Source: Pseudomonas sp. ANT_H4 (GTDB taxonomy: Bacteria > Pseudomonadota > Gammaproteobacteria > Pseudomonadales > Pseudomonadaceae). From it: a DNA stretch of 64,000 nucleotides. The translations under genes were made by a program, and so were the position numbers. Positions 49,456 through 58,415 of the stretch are shown piece after piece. Under the pieces are notes generated by a model that saw only the letters and a program-made list of their open reading frames with translations, was not told where the DNA came from and did no database searches. Every line of letters starts with the position of its first letter. The stretch's first letter is position 1. Location: NCBI RefSeq assembly GCF_008369295.1, contig NZ_VOBG01000012.1:62001-126000 (forward strand), read 5' to 3'.

Positions 49456-50355
49456 ATGACAGTTAAACAGATGCGGGCCTTTCTTGCCGTGGCCCATAGC
49501 TTGAGTTTTGCTGCCGCCTGCGAGCGCCTGCACCTTTCCCAGTCGGCGCTGAGCCTGACCATCAAAGGCCTGGAGGAGGGCCTGGGCGGGCGCCTGTTCA
49601 GCCGAAATACCCGTAATGTCGCGCTGACCCCGGAAGGCGAATCCCTGTTGCCCCTGGCTCGGCGCTTGATTGCTGATTGGGATAACGCCGAGGACGAACT
49701 ACGCCAGCGTTTCACCCTGCAGCGTGGGCGGGTGACCGTGGCGGCGATGCCGTCATTTGCCGGCAACCTGCTGCCGCCGATCCTGAAGATATTTCGTGCG
49801 CGTTTTCCCCAGGTCAATGTCACGGTCAATGACGTGATCAACGAGCAGGTGCTGGAAATGGTCCGTGATCGCCAAGTGGAGCTGGGGGTAGCCTTCGAGC
49901 CGCCACAAAGCTCGTCACTGGGATTTACCCCGTTGTACCTGGACCGTTTTATCGCCGTAGTACCCGCTGACTCACCGTTGACGCAAATGGCCGAGATCGA
50001 CTGGAAAAGCCTGCTGGAGCAACCCTTCATTACCCTGCAACGCCCTTCAACGGTACGGGTGATGTTGGAGGAACACCTGGGCGCCTTGGGTATGAAATTG
50101 CCAGTGGCGCTGGAAAGCCATCAACTGGCGACGGTGGGAAAAATGGTCGCCAGTGGCCTGGGTGTCAGCGCAGTACCGGCGTTGTGTGCCCGACAAATGC
50201 AGGAGGCGGGCGCCCATTGCATTACCTTGCGTGATCCGGTGATCGAACGACCCATTGGCGTATTGACCAAATCCGGCCATGAACTCTCGGCAGCAGCCCA
50301 GGCATTGTTTGATATCTTTCGCGATGAGGCGGGGAGGGGGCGGTTTCCGGCCTAG
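49456..50355 (+). CDS. LysR-family regulator of the ketone-body operon
   Basis: A 299-residue regulator with the N-terminal helix-turn-helix (FLAVAHSLSFAAACERLHLSQSALSLTIK) and an effector domain of the type used for small acids. GGAG lies 7 bases before the ATG. It is divergent from the CoA-transferase/thiolase operon, which it probably activates in response to acetoacetate, 3-hydroxybutyrate or a related acid; that is inference from position. Confidence 0.85.
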   Translation: MTVKQMRAFLAVAHSLSFAAACERLHLSQSALSLTIKGLEEGLGGRLFSRNTRNVALTPEGESLLPLARRLIADWDNAEDELRQRFTLQRGRVTVAAMPSFAGNLLPPILKIFRARFPQVNVTVNDVINEQVLEMVRDRQVELGVAFEPPQSSSLGFTPLYLDRFIAVVPADSPLTQMAEIDWKSLLEQPFITLQRPSTVRVMLEEHLGALGMKLPVALESHQLATVGKMVASGLGVSAVPALCARQMQEAGAHCITLRDPVIERPIGVLTKSGHELSAAAQALFDIFRDEAGRGRFPA

Positions 50356-50377
50356 TTATAAAAATCAGCAATAAAAA

Positions 50378-50403
50378 AGCCTGCTCGGTTTAGCGAGCAG
50401 GCT
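50378..50403 (-). terminator. Rho-independent terminator
   Basis: AGCCTGCTCG ... CGAGCAGGCT, perfect 10-base arms with a 6-base loop, followed on the minus strand by TTTTTTAT. It serves the small gene ending at 50425; it lacks a strong T-run on the plus side. Confidence 0.85.
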
Positions 50404-50424
50404 CAAGTTATTAGTTGCTATTAA

Positions 50425-50754
50425 TCAGCAGTATTTATCAATAACTCGAACTTTCGAGTTGTCTTTCAAAGCCTGCCATTCGCTGTTCAGCGTATGGAAA
50501 ACCTGCTCGATAAAGCCGCGATCGGCGGCAGCCTTCTTGCCGACATAACCCTGGCCGCGGCGGTACACCTTCAGGCGCGCTGCCAACTCACGGTTATTCT
50601 TGTCGAACTCTTCTTCCACGGTATGGGGCGCCAGGCAGTCAATATGGACCTGACCCGATTTACCAATCCACAGGATATGGTCGTCGAGCGTGTCTTTCTG
50701 CGCTGCGAACATCTCAGCCAATTCATTAATAGTTGGTTGGTTGTTCAGATTCAT
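50425..50754 (-). CDS. Small hypothetical protein
   Basis: A 109-residue acidic-to-neutral cytoplasmic protein (LNNQPTINELAEMFAAQKDTL ... IDKYC). The ATG at 50754 follows AAGGGG at 7 bases, and a terminator follows the stop, so it is a complete small transcription unit. No family recognised. Confidence 0.75.
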   Translation of the reverse strand: MNLNNQPTINELAEMFAAQKDTLDDHILWIGKSGQVHIDCLAPHTVEEEFDKNNRELAARLKVYRRGQGYVGKKAAADRGFIEQVFHTLNSEWQALKDNSKVRVIDKYC

Positions 50755-51344
50755 GTGTAAGCCCCTTGACCAGTTGGCGATCTTCAATTGATTCGTTAAA
50801 ACTGTTTAGTTGTCTCCGGTTCCGAAAACCGGGCGTCAGCGACGGACTGCCGAATACGGGCAGGGTCTTGAACCTGATGCATGTAGTCTTGCTGATGAAC
50901 TGCTACGCAATGCTTTCATAACGAAGACAAGCAGCGTTTTAGCTCCTTGTACCGATCCTTTCGGGCCAGTCAGCTTCATCAATCTGCCTTGTGGGCAGTG
51001 CACATCCGGGAAAAACAGCTCGGCGGTCAGACGAGCTAGTTCAAAGCGCTTGTTACCAACGCTCCCGATCCGGGAGACAACTGAATCATGCAAGGACAAA
51101 AAGGTTACGTCAACGATTATGTAGTGATTATTTTTGATCACTACATAAATCGTTGCGGAGGCAGGAGAAAGCAGGAAGTTGTGACTTGAGCGTCATTTTT
51201 TGTGCGGGTGGGTCGAGTGCTTTCGCTATCCCAAGCGTTCCACCAGCAGCGTCGAGGACGACTGATGGCAGTGGTGAGGCCAACGTAGCCTCGCTGGGGC
51301 TCGGCAACTGCTACGGCAGTTGCTGTTGTAGATGCTTATGCCTG
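50755..51344. other. 590-bp region without a convincing gene
   Basis: Open frames exist on both strands (about 100 codons) but neither has a ribosome site and family pattern I trust, and their composition differs from the neighbours. The region holds a long inverted repeat at 51111-51155 and a repeat-like segment near 51286 (CCTCGCTGGGGCTCGGCAAC) resembling intergenic words near 46602 and 61618. It could contain a decayed gene or an untranslated RNA. Confidence 0.45.
51111..51155. repeat. Long AT-rich inverted repeat
   Basis: CAACGATTATGTAGTGAT pairs with ATCACTACATAAATCGTTG around a short T-rich loop, giving about 18 base pairs with one bulge. It is much longer than the REP palindromes here and AT-rich rather than GC-rich. 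It could be a regulator site, a mobile-element end or the stem of a small RNA. Confidence 0.7.
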
Positions 51345-51785
51345 TCACTCGCCGCGAATGTACTGCTCCAGCTGCTTGATCAGGTCGGCCTGTTCGGCAA
51401 TCGCTTCCTTGACCAGGTCGCCGATGGACAGCAGGCCCAGCAACTTCCCATCTTCCACCACCGGCAAGTGGCGCAGGTGACTGTCGGTCATGATGTTCAT
51501 GCATTTCTCGACGCTTTGGTGAATGTCGACGGTAATCACCGGTGAGCTCATGATTTCGCTGACCGCTGTCGTGGCAGAGGATCGACCCTTGAGAATCAGT
51601 TTGCGCGCGTAATCACGCTCGCTGATGACGCCGATAACCTTGCCTTCATCAACGACCGGCAGGGCACCGACGTTTTTTGCCGCCATCAGAATCAGAGCCT
51701 CCATCACTGTCTGGTGTGACTTGATGGTATGGACTTCCTGGTTTTTCTGTTCCTTGGATTTGAGCACTTGTGCAACGGTCTTCAT
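51345..51785 (-). CDS. Tandem CBS-domain protein
   Basis: A 146-residue protein of two CBS units: one around HTIKSHQTVMEALILM to VVDEGKVIGVISERDYAR, the second around VITVDIHQSVEKCMNIM to VVEDGKLLGLLSIGDLVK. Such stand-alone pairs sense adenine nucleotides or other ligands. The ATG at 51785 lies 8 bases after GGAG. Partner unknown. Confidence 0.88.
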   Translation of the reverse strand: MKTVAQVLKSKEQKNQEVHTIKSHQTVMEALILMAAKNVGALPVVDEGKVIGVISERDYARKLILKGRSSATTAVSEIMSSPVITVDIHQSVEKCMNIMTDSHLRHLPVVEDGKLLGLLSIGDLVKEAIAEQADLIKQLEQYIRGE

Positions 51786-51915
51786 GGCGGCCACTCCGGT
51801 GTTGTTGTTGGGAAGTCAGCGATCCCTACAGAATCCTAGACGGTCCACGACTGAGCAAGGTCTAAAGCGCTGTATATCCCGTCGAAAAACGTCATTGGCA
51901 GGACTTTTTCCCTGT

Positions 51916-53865
51916 TCACGTCTTGTTTGCCGGTTTTGCTGCGTGTTTCGGGCTGGCGGTGGTCTTGCGTTTGGCGGGCTTGCGTTTGTTTTTCCAGGGT
52001 GTGGCGCCACGTCCCGCCGGGCTGGCTGGACCGCTGATAGTCAGGCTCAACCCGCTGCAACGGCTGACCTGCTTGCTCATCCACGCGGCCTGCTTGGAGA
52101 CGAATTCTTCCAGGCTCATTTCACCGCTTTGCACCATGTCCAGCGCCTGCTCCCAAATGGCCGTGGTACCGGGGTCGGCAATCGCCCGTGGTACGGCATC
52201 GATCAGGCTGAACGCCGCGGGTGTCGCGGACAGGGCCTTGCCGTTTTTCACCAGATAACCCCTATCCAGCAAACCTTGGATGATCCCGGCCCGGGTCGCT
52301 TCAGTGCCGATGCCGGTGGTGTCCTTGAGTTTCTGCTTGAGCAACGGGTCTTCCACCAGCTTGGCGACGTTCTTCATCGCCTTGATCAGGTCGCCTTCGG
52401 TGAAGGGCTTCGGCGGCTGGGTCCACAGGTCTTTCAGGTTGACCTTCGCCACCGCGTAGTCCCGGCCTTGTATCAGTGCCGGCAAGGGCTGCGGTGCGGG
52501 CGCCTCGCGGCCTTTGCTCGGTGCCAGGGCTTCGGGCAATGCCCGTTTCCAGCCCGGCTCGACGATGACTTTGCCCACCGCCCGCAAGGCTTCGCCCGCG
52601 CAGTCGAAATCTGCCTGGGTGCGGTCGTACTCGTGGTTGGGTAGAAACTGCGCCAGGTAGCGTGCGCGAATCAGGGTGTAGACCGCGCGATGCTTGCCGG
52701 TCAGTTGGCCGAGGTCCTTTCCTGCACCTGTGGGGATGATGCCGTGGTGGGCGCTGACCTTGGCATCGTTCCAGGCCCGGGAGCGCCGCTGGGCGTCCAT
52801 GTGTGGCATCAGTGCGTTGACTGCCGGATCAGCCCGGCCCAGCGCCGCGAGAATCTTTGGCGCGTCGCCGTGCTGGCTGACGGGCAGGTAGCCGCAGTCA
52901 CTGCGCGGGTAGGTGATGACCTTGTGGGTTTCGTAAAGAGATTGGGCGATATCCAGGGTTTCCTGGGCGCCGAGGCCGAGCTTTTTCGAGCAGATTTCCT
53001 GCAAGGTGCCAAGGTCGAAGAGCAGGGGTGCCACTTCGCGCATGCGTTCGGTACGCAACTTGATCAACCGCGCGCTGGCGGCGTTGCTCATTGCCGTCGC
53101 GGCCTGTTGCGCCAGCTGCGGATTGAGGCAGCGGCCCTGATCATCACAGGCGTCTTCGGTGGCGCGCCATTGGGCGGTGAAAGTGATCGAGTCATGTCGC
53201 AGCTCGACATCGATGGCCCAATAGGCCACCGGCACGAAGTTGGCAATGCTGCGGTCGCGGTCCACCACCAGGCGCAGGGTGGGGGTTTGCACGCGGCCGA
53301 CTGGCAATACGCCCTGGTAGCCGGACTGGCGGCCCAGCAGGGTGAACAGACGGCTCATATTCATGCCGATCAGCCAGTCAGCGCGCGACCGCCCGAGGGC
53401 CGAGTGGTACAGGCTGAAGGTTTCGGCGCCGGGCTTGAGGGCCGCCAGGGCCTTGCGGATCGAGGCGTCGTCCAGTGCCGATAGCCACAGCCGCTGGATC
53501 GGCCCGCGATAACGGCAGTGCTCAACCAGCTCCCGGGCAATCATCTCGCCTTCACGGTCGGCGTCGGTGGCGATCACCAGTTCCTGGGCTTCCCCCAGCA
53601 GGCGCTTGACCACCTTGAACTGGCTGGCGGTCCTGGGTTTGACCAGCATCTTCCATTTTTCCGGGACGATGGGCAGGTCGGCCAGTACCCAGCGCTTGTA
53701 GCGGGCGTCGTAGGCATCGGGCGGAGCGGTTTCCAGCAGGTGGCCGATGCACCAGGTCACTGTGACCCCGGCACCCAGCCAGCAACCGTCACCACGGCGG
53801 CTGGCGCCGAGCACGGCAGCGATATCCTTGGCCTGGGACGGTTTTTCGCAGAGGAACAGCCGCAT
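51916..53865 (-). CDS. topB: DNA topoisomerase III
   Basis: Type IA topoisomerase that decatenates DNA. The 649-residue protein has the TOPRIM start (MRLFLCEKPSQAKDIAAVLG) with acidic residues in ATDADREGEMIARE, the catalytic tyrosine in VITYPRSDCGYLP, and GVLPVGRVQTPTL. The basic C-terminal tail is rich in Lys, Pro and Ala. The ATG at 53865 is the conserved start. Confidence 0.95.
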   Translation of the reverse strand: MRLFLCEKPSQAKDIAAVLGASRRGDGCWLGAGVTVTWCIGHLLETAPPDAYDARYKRWVLADLPIVPEKWKMLVKPRTASQFKVVKRLLGEAQELVIATDADREGEMIARELVEHCRYRGPIQRLWLSALDDASIRKALAALKPGAETFSLYHSALGRSRADWLIGMNMSRLFTLLGRQSGYQGVLPVGRVQTPTLRLVVDRDRSIANFVPVAYWAIDVELRHDSITFTAQWRATEDACDDQGRCLNPQLAQQAATAMSNAASARLIKLRTERMREVAPLLFDLGTLQEICSKKLGLGAQETLDIAQSLYETHKVITYPRSDCGYLPVSQHGDAPKILAALGRADPAVNALMPHMDAQRRSRAWNDAKVSAHHGIIPTGAGKDLGQLTGKHRAVYTLIRARYLAQFLPNHEYDRTQADFDCAGEALRAVGKVIVEPGWKRALPEALAPSKGREAPAPQPLPALIQGRDYAVAKVNLKDLWTQPPKPFTEGDLIKAMKNVAKLVEDPLLKQKLKDTTGIGTEATRAGIIQGLLDRGYLVKNGKALSATPAAFSLIDAVPRAIADPGTTAIWEQALDMVQSGEMSLEEFVSKQAAWMSKQVSRCSGLSLTISGPASPAGRGATPWKNKRKPAKRKTTASPKHAAKPANKT

Positions 53866-53957
53866 GGTCACCACATTCGTTACGAAGTTGAATGGGGAGC
53901 AGGATGGGCAATGGAAGGGATTTGAGCAACCTTTATCTGGATGGATGTACAGCTAAA

Positions 53958-54009
53958 AGCTTCAAGCTTCAAGTAAAAGCCGACTCGCTCTTACTTGCCG
54001 CTTGAAGCT
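53958..54009. repeat. Intergenic inverted repeat (AGCTTCAAG type)
   Basis: AGCTTCAAG-CTTCAAGTAA ... TTACTTGCCG-CTTGAAGCT forms a hairpin with two paired blocks in the gap between topB and the MHS permease. This word is a common Pseudomonas intergenic repeat. It may end transcription of the permease gene (stop at 54023). Confidence 0.65.
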
Positions 54010-54022
54010 GACCGCTTGAGGC

Positions 54023-55645
54023 TCAATTATTATCTATGTCCACATTCTTCGTTTCTTTCAGGAAAATCAGCCCGACGATCAAACTCACCCCAGTAATCAC
54101 TACCGGATACCACAGGCCATAGAAGATATCGCCGGTGTACACCACCAGCGCAAACGACACCGTCGGCAGGAAGCCCCCGAACCAGCCGTTGCCGATGTGA
54201 TACGGCAGGGACATCGAGGTGTAGCGGATGCGCGTCGGGAACAGTTCCACCATCAGCGCTGCCAGCGGACCGTAGCACATGGCGGCGATCAGGATCAGGG
54301 CGACGATCAGCAGCACCACCATGGTTTTGTTGACCTGTGCCACATCCGCCGAGGATGGGTAACCGGCCAGGGTCACGGCGCCACGCAGGGCTGCTTCGTC
54401 GAAGCCGTCGATACGCACCTCGCCCACACTCACCTGGGCCGCGCTGCCCGCAGGAGCGGTGGCGCTGTTGTAAGGCAGGCCCTGTTTGACCAGGAAGGTC
54501 TTGATCTTGTCGCATGGGCTGTCAAAACGTGCCTTGCCCACCGGGTCGAACTGGAAGGTGCAGGTGGCCGGGTCCGCCAGCACGGTGATCGGTGCCTGTT
54601 GGCTGGCCTGGTCCATGGCCGGGTTGGTGTAGTGGGCCAGGCTCTTGAAAATCGGGAAGTACAGCGCGGTAGCCAGCAGCAGGCCGACCATCAGTACCGG
54701 TTTGCGCCCGACCTTGTCCGATAGCCAGCCGAAGAAGATAAAGAGCGGCGCACCGATCACCACGCTGATGATCAGCAGCATATTGGCCAGGGCCGGGTCC
54801 ATCTTCAGGAACTGGGTGAGGAAGAACAGCACGTAGAATTGCGCGGCGTAGAAGGTCACAGCTTGGCCAGCGTTGATGCTGAACAGGGCGATCAGCACCA
54901 CCTTGAGGTTTTCCCACTTGCCGAAGGACTCGCGGATCGGCGCCTTGCTGACCTTGCCTTCCTCTTTCATTTTCAGGAACGCTGGCGATTCGTGCAGGCT
55001 CATGCGAATCCAGGTGGAAATGCCCAGCAGCACGATCGACAGCAGGAACGGCAGGCGCCAGCCCCAGACTTCGAATTGGTCGCCGGTGAAATAACGGCAC
55101 GCCAGCACCACCAGTAGCGACAACAACAGGCCCAGGGTAGCGGTGGATTGAATCCAGCTGGTGTGAAACCCGCGCTTGTCGGCCGGAGCGTGCTCGGCGA
55201 CGTAGGTCGCGGCGCCGCCATATTCACCGCCCAGGGCCAGGCCCTGGAGCATGCGCAGCACCACCAGGATTATCGGTGCGGCGATGCCGATGCTCGAATA
55301 GGTTGGCAGCAGGCCGACACAAAAGGTCGCCACACCCATCAGGATGATGGTGACAAGGAATGTGTACTTGCGCCCGATCATGTCGCCGAGGCGGCCAAAT
55401 ACCAGCGCGCCGAACGGCCGCACGACAAAGCCGGCGGCAAAGGCCATCAGAGCAAAGATAAACGCCGTAGTGTCGTTGACTCCGGCAAAGAACTGCTTGC
55501 TGATCACCGCCGCCAGGGCGCCATAGAGGAAAAAGTCATACCACTCGAACACGGTCCCCAGGGACGAGGCGAAGATGACTTTTTTGGTTTCGTTGCTGGT
55601 TCTCGCGCCGATCGCGGAGTCCAGGGGTTGAGCATGCTCTGACAT
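54023..55645 (-). CDS. MFS metabolite:H+ symporter (MHS family)
   Basis: A 540-residue permease of the ProP/ShiA/KgtP branch: SSLGTVFEWYDFFLYGALAA in helix 1, FGRLGDMIGRKYTF in the loop after helix 2, and EYGGAATYVAEHAPADKRG after helix 4. About 100 periplasmic residues with two cysteines (ADPATCTFQFDPVGKARF, SPCDKIKTF) are inserted between helices 8 and 9. It is 93 bp after the GMC oxidoreductase gene; both may handle the same compound. Substrate unknown. Confidence 0.85.
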   Translation of the reverse strand: MSEHAQPLDSAIGARTSNETKKVIFASSLGTVFEWYDFFLYGALAAVISKQFFAGVNDTTAFIFALMAFAAGFVVRPFGALVFGRLGDMIGRKYTFLVTIILMGVATFCVGLLPTYSSIGIAAPIILVVLRMLQGLALGGEYGGAATYVAEHAPADKRGFHTSWIQSTATLGLLLSLLVVLACRYFTGDQFEVWGWRLPFLLSIVLLGISTWIRMSLHESPAFLKMKEEGKVSKAPIRESFGKWENLKVVLIALFSINAGQAVTFYAAQFYVLFFLTQFLKMDPALANMLLIISVVIGAPLFIFFGWLSDKVGRKPVLMVGLLLATALYFPIFKSLAHYTNPAMDQASQQAPITVLADPATCTFQFDPVGKARFDSPCDKIKTFLVKQGLPYNSATAPAGSAAQVSVGEVRIDGFDEAALRGAVTLAGYPSSADVAQVNKTMVVLLIVALILIAAMCYGPLAALMVELFPTRIRYTSMSLPYHIGNGWFGGFLPTVSFALVVYTGDIFYGLWYPVVITGVSLIVGLIFLKETKNVDIDNN

Positions 55646-55738
55646 TGGGTATCCCTCACAGTGATTATTTATTGTTGTTCCACTGTCGACGCCGTGTCGG
55701 CGTCGCCGCACCACCTCCCCTGTAGGAGACGGGGGTGC

Positions 55739-57385
55739 TCAGATTGCCGTAACCAGTTCTTTCTCTGGGGCGAGGCTCCTTGTGCCGGGGGACAGGATCA
55801 GATGCGCGGCTTTTTCCGCGATCATCAGCGTCGGTGAGCAGGTATTGCCTGAGGTGATGTGCGGCATGATCGAGGCATCAGCGATACGCAGGCCGGGAAC
55901 ACCATGAACCCGCAGTTGCGCGTCGACCACCGCATCTTTATCGCTGCCCATGCGGCAGGTGCCCACCGGGTGGAAGATGGTGGTGCCGATCCGCGCGGCA
56001 GCTTCCTGCAGTTGTTCGTCGCTTTGCAATGCGTCGCCGGGAAGGTACTCCACCGGCTTGAATTGGCTCAGGGCCTGGGCGCTGACGATGCGCCGGGTCA
56101 GGCGAATGGCGTCGGCGGCGACCCGCAAGTCTTCCGGGTGGCTCAGGTAATTAGGCTGGATCAGCGGCGCATCCTTGGGGTCGGCCGAGCGGATATCGAT
56201 ACGTCCGCGGCTTTGTGGGCGCAAGTCGCAGACTGATGCGGTAAAGGCCGGGAAGGCATGCAACGGTTCGCCAAAGCGTTCCAGGGACAGCGGTTGCACG
56301 TGGTATTCGAGGTTTGCCGAGGTCTGTTCCGGCCCCGACCGGGCAAACGCGCCAAGCTGGCTGGGAGCCATGGACAGCGGGCCGCTGCGGTCATAGAGGT
56401 AACGCAGGCCCATGCCCATCTTGCCCCACAGGGTGGCGGCGATCTGGTTCAGGGTACGGGCGTTTTCCAGCTTGTAGATCAGCCGCAGTTGCAGATGGTC
56501 CTGCAGGTTGCCGCCGACACCGGGCAACTCATGCAGCACCTCGATACCCAAGGGCTTGAGTACGCTGGCCGGGCCAATGCCGGAGCGTTGCAGGATGCCG
56601 GGTGAACCGACGGCGCCGGCGCACAGGACAATTTCCTTGCGTGCCCGCCAGGTGACTTGTTGCCCGTACTGGCGCCCGACAACCGCGCTGGCCCGGCCGT
56701 TTTCCAGCAAGACGCGGTCGACTTCAACCTCAGTCAACACCGTCAGATTGGGCCGTTGCCGAATCGGCTTGAGAAAGGCCTTGGCCGCATTCCAGCGCAC
56801 ACCGGCTTTCTGGTTGACCTGAAAGTAGCCGCAGCCTTCGTTGTCGCCCTGGTTAAAGTCGTCGATGCTGGCGATGCCACTTTGCTTGGCCGCCTCACGA
56901 AAGGCATCGAGGATTGGCCAGTGCAGGCGCTGCTGTTCGATGCGCCATTCACCGCCATTACCGTGAAATTCGGAGCTGCCGGCAAAATGGTTTTCGCTCT
57001 GTTTGAACAGTGGCAACACATCGTTCCAGGCCCAGCCGGGATTGCCTTCAGCGGCCCAGCCATCGTAGTCCTGGGCCTGGCCACGCATGTAGATCATGCC
57101 GTTGATCGAAGAGCAGCCGCCCAGCACCTTGCCCCGTGGGTAGCTCAAGGCGCGGCCTTGCAGGCCTTGTTGGGCCTCGGTCTTGAAGCACCAGTCGGTG
57201 CGCGGGTTGCCGATGCAGAACAGGTAGCCGACGGGGATGTGAATCCAGGGATAATTGTCGCGACCGCCGGCTTCAAGCAGCAACACGCGATGGGCGGGGT
57301 TGGCGGACAGTCGATTGGCCAGCAGACAGCCTGCGGGGCCGGCGCCTACCACTACGTAATCGTATTCAGCAGCTGCAATGAGCAT
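55739..57385 (-). CDS. GMC-family FAD-dependent oxidoreductase (choline dehydrogenase-like)
   Basis: A 548-residue flavoenzyme. The FAD-binding motif is VVVGAGPAGCLLANRLS, and the GMC signatures are PRGKVLGGCSSINGMIYMRG and GAVGSPGILQRSGIGP. The catalytic His region is FHPVGTCRMG, and HITSGNTCSPTLMIAEKAA lies near the end. It oxidises an alcohol; choline is not implied because no betaine genes are nearby. It is transcribed with the MHS permease and divergent from a LysR regulator. Confidence 0.87.
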   Translation of the reverse strand: MLIAAAEYDYVVVGAGPAGCLLANRLSANPAHRVLLLEAGGRDNYPWIHIPVGYLFCIGNPRTDWCFKTEAQQGLQGRALSYPRGKVLGGCSSINGMIYMRGQAQDYDGWAAEGNPGWAWNDVLPLFKQSENHFAGSSEFHGNGGEWRIEQQRLHWPILDAFREAAKQSGIASIDDFNQGDNEGCGYFQVNQKAGVRWNAAKAFLKPIRQRPNLTVLTEVEVDRVLLENGRASAVVGRQYGQQVTWRARKEIVLCAGAVGSPGILQRSGIGPASVLKPLGIEVLHELPGVGGNLQDHLQLRLIYKLENARTLNQIAATLWGKMGMGLRYLYDRSGPLSMAPSQLGAFARSGPEQTSANLEYHVQPLSLERFGEPLHAFPAFTASVCDLRPQSRGRIDIRSADPKDAPLIQPNYLSHPEDLRVAADAIRLTRRIVSAQALSQFKPVEYLPGDALQSDEQLQEAAARIGTTIFHPVGTCRMGSDKDAVVDAQLRVHGVPGLRIADASIMPHITSGNTCSPTLMIAEKAAHLILSPGTRSLAPEKELVTAI

Positions 57386-57426
57386 CTGGGGTCTCGCTTG
57401 TTTTTCTTATTGGCGCCATCCTAGTT

Positions 57427-57456
57427 GTTAGTTTTCGTCTTAAAAATGTTAGTTTT
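57427..57456. promoter_or_regulatory. Direct repeats in the GMC/LysR divergent promoter
   Basis: GTTAGTTTT occurs twice with starts 21 bp apart (57427 and 57448), about two helical turns, in the 140-bp gap between the oxidoreductase and the LysR gene. It is a candidate regulator-binding site. Confidence 0.5.
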
Positions 57457-57525
57457 TACTCAACTGCTGTGCGTTTTTAGACAGCGCTGCTTTTAAGGGC
57501 GAGTAAGGGTGAGAGGGGAGGCGAC

Positions 57526-58413
57526 ATGTTCGACTGGAATGATCTGCGGTTCTTTCTTGAATTACAGCGCAGCGGTCGCCTGCTCACGGCGGCGCAAAGA
57601 CTGAAAACCACCCACGCCACCGTGGCCCGACACATCGAGGCTATCGAAAAAAGCCTCGGCACCGCGCTGTTCGTCCAGCACGCCCAGGGTTATGAACTGA
57701 CGCCGTCCGGCGAAGCGCTGCTCAAGCATGCCGAAGCCATGGAAAACGTCGCGCTGTTGGCCGAAGATGAGCTGACCCATTGCGCCGCGCCCTTAGGCAA
57801 AATACGCCTCGGCGTGGCGGAAGGCCTGGGGGTGATGTTCCTCGCCGGTCGCATGGGCGGGCTGTTCGAACGTTATCCGGGGCTGGAAGTGGAGCTGGTA
57901 GCGGTGCCGCGTTTTGTCAGCATCCTCAACCGCGAGGCGGAAATCAGCATCCACCTGGAGCAGCCCAGCGTCGACCAACTGGTGACCCGCAAACTCACCG
58001 ACTACCGCCTGGCCCTCTACGCCAGCCGCAGCTACCTGGAGCGCACCCCGCCTATTGAAAAACGTGAAGATCTGGCCGTGCATGCCTGGATCGATTATGT
58101 CGATGACCTGCTGTTTAGCCAGGAACTGAAATTCCTCAGCAGCTTCTGCCGCAACCCTAGAGTGGTATTCCATAGCACCAGCGTCATCGCTCAGCACCAG
58201 GCGGCGCGCTCGGGGCTGGGTATCGCGGTGTTGCCGTGTTTCATGGCGGCAGGTGATCCAGAGCTGGTGCCGCTGCTGCCGGAGGAGAGCATCCAGCGCA
58301 GTTACTGGATCAGCTCCAGGCGCGAACTGCACAAGTCGGTGAGGTTGCGGGTGTTGTGGGATTACGTGGTGGAGTTGTGCGCGCGCGAGCAGGGAGTGTT
58401 GTTGGGGGAGTAG
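57526..58413 (+). CDS. LysR-family regulator of the GMC/MHS unit
   Basis: A 295-residue LysR regulator: helix-turn-helix in LRFFLELQRSGRLLTAAQRLKTTHATVARHIEAIE, followed by an effector domain. AGGGGAGG lies before the ATG. It belongs to the branch in which the second residues read FDWNDLRFFLELQRSG, common near dehydrogenase genes. It probably controls the divergent oxidoreductase and permease genes. Confidence 0.87.
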   Translation: MFDWNDLRFFLELQRSGRLLTAAQRLKTTHATVARHIEAIEKSLGTALFVQHAQGYELTPSGEALLKHAEAMENVALLAEDELTHCAAPLGKIRLGVAEGLGVMFLAGRMGGLFERYPGLEVELVAVPRFVSILNREAEISIHLEQPSVDQLVTRKLTDYRLALYASRSYLERTPPIEKREDLAVHAWIDYVDDLLFSQELKFLSSFCRNPRVVFHSTSVIAQHQAARSGLGIAVLPCFMAAGDPELVPLLPEESIQRSYWISSRRELHKSVRLRVLWDYVVELCAREQGVLLGE

Positions 58414-58415
58414 TC

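Noticed and set aside
50836..51141. 101-codon minus-strand frame (and an overlapping plus-strand frame) in the gene-free region
   Set aside because: No trusted ribosome site or family pattern, and both strands are equally open. Kept only as part of the unexplained region.
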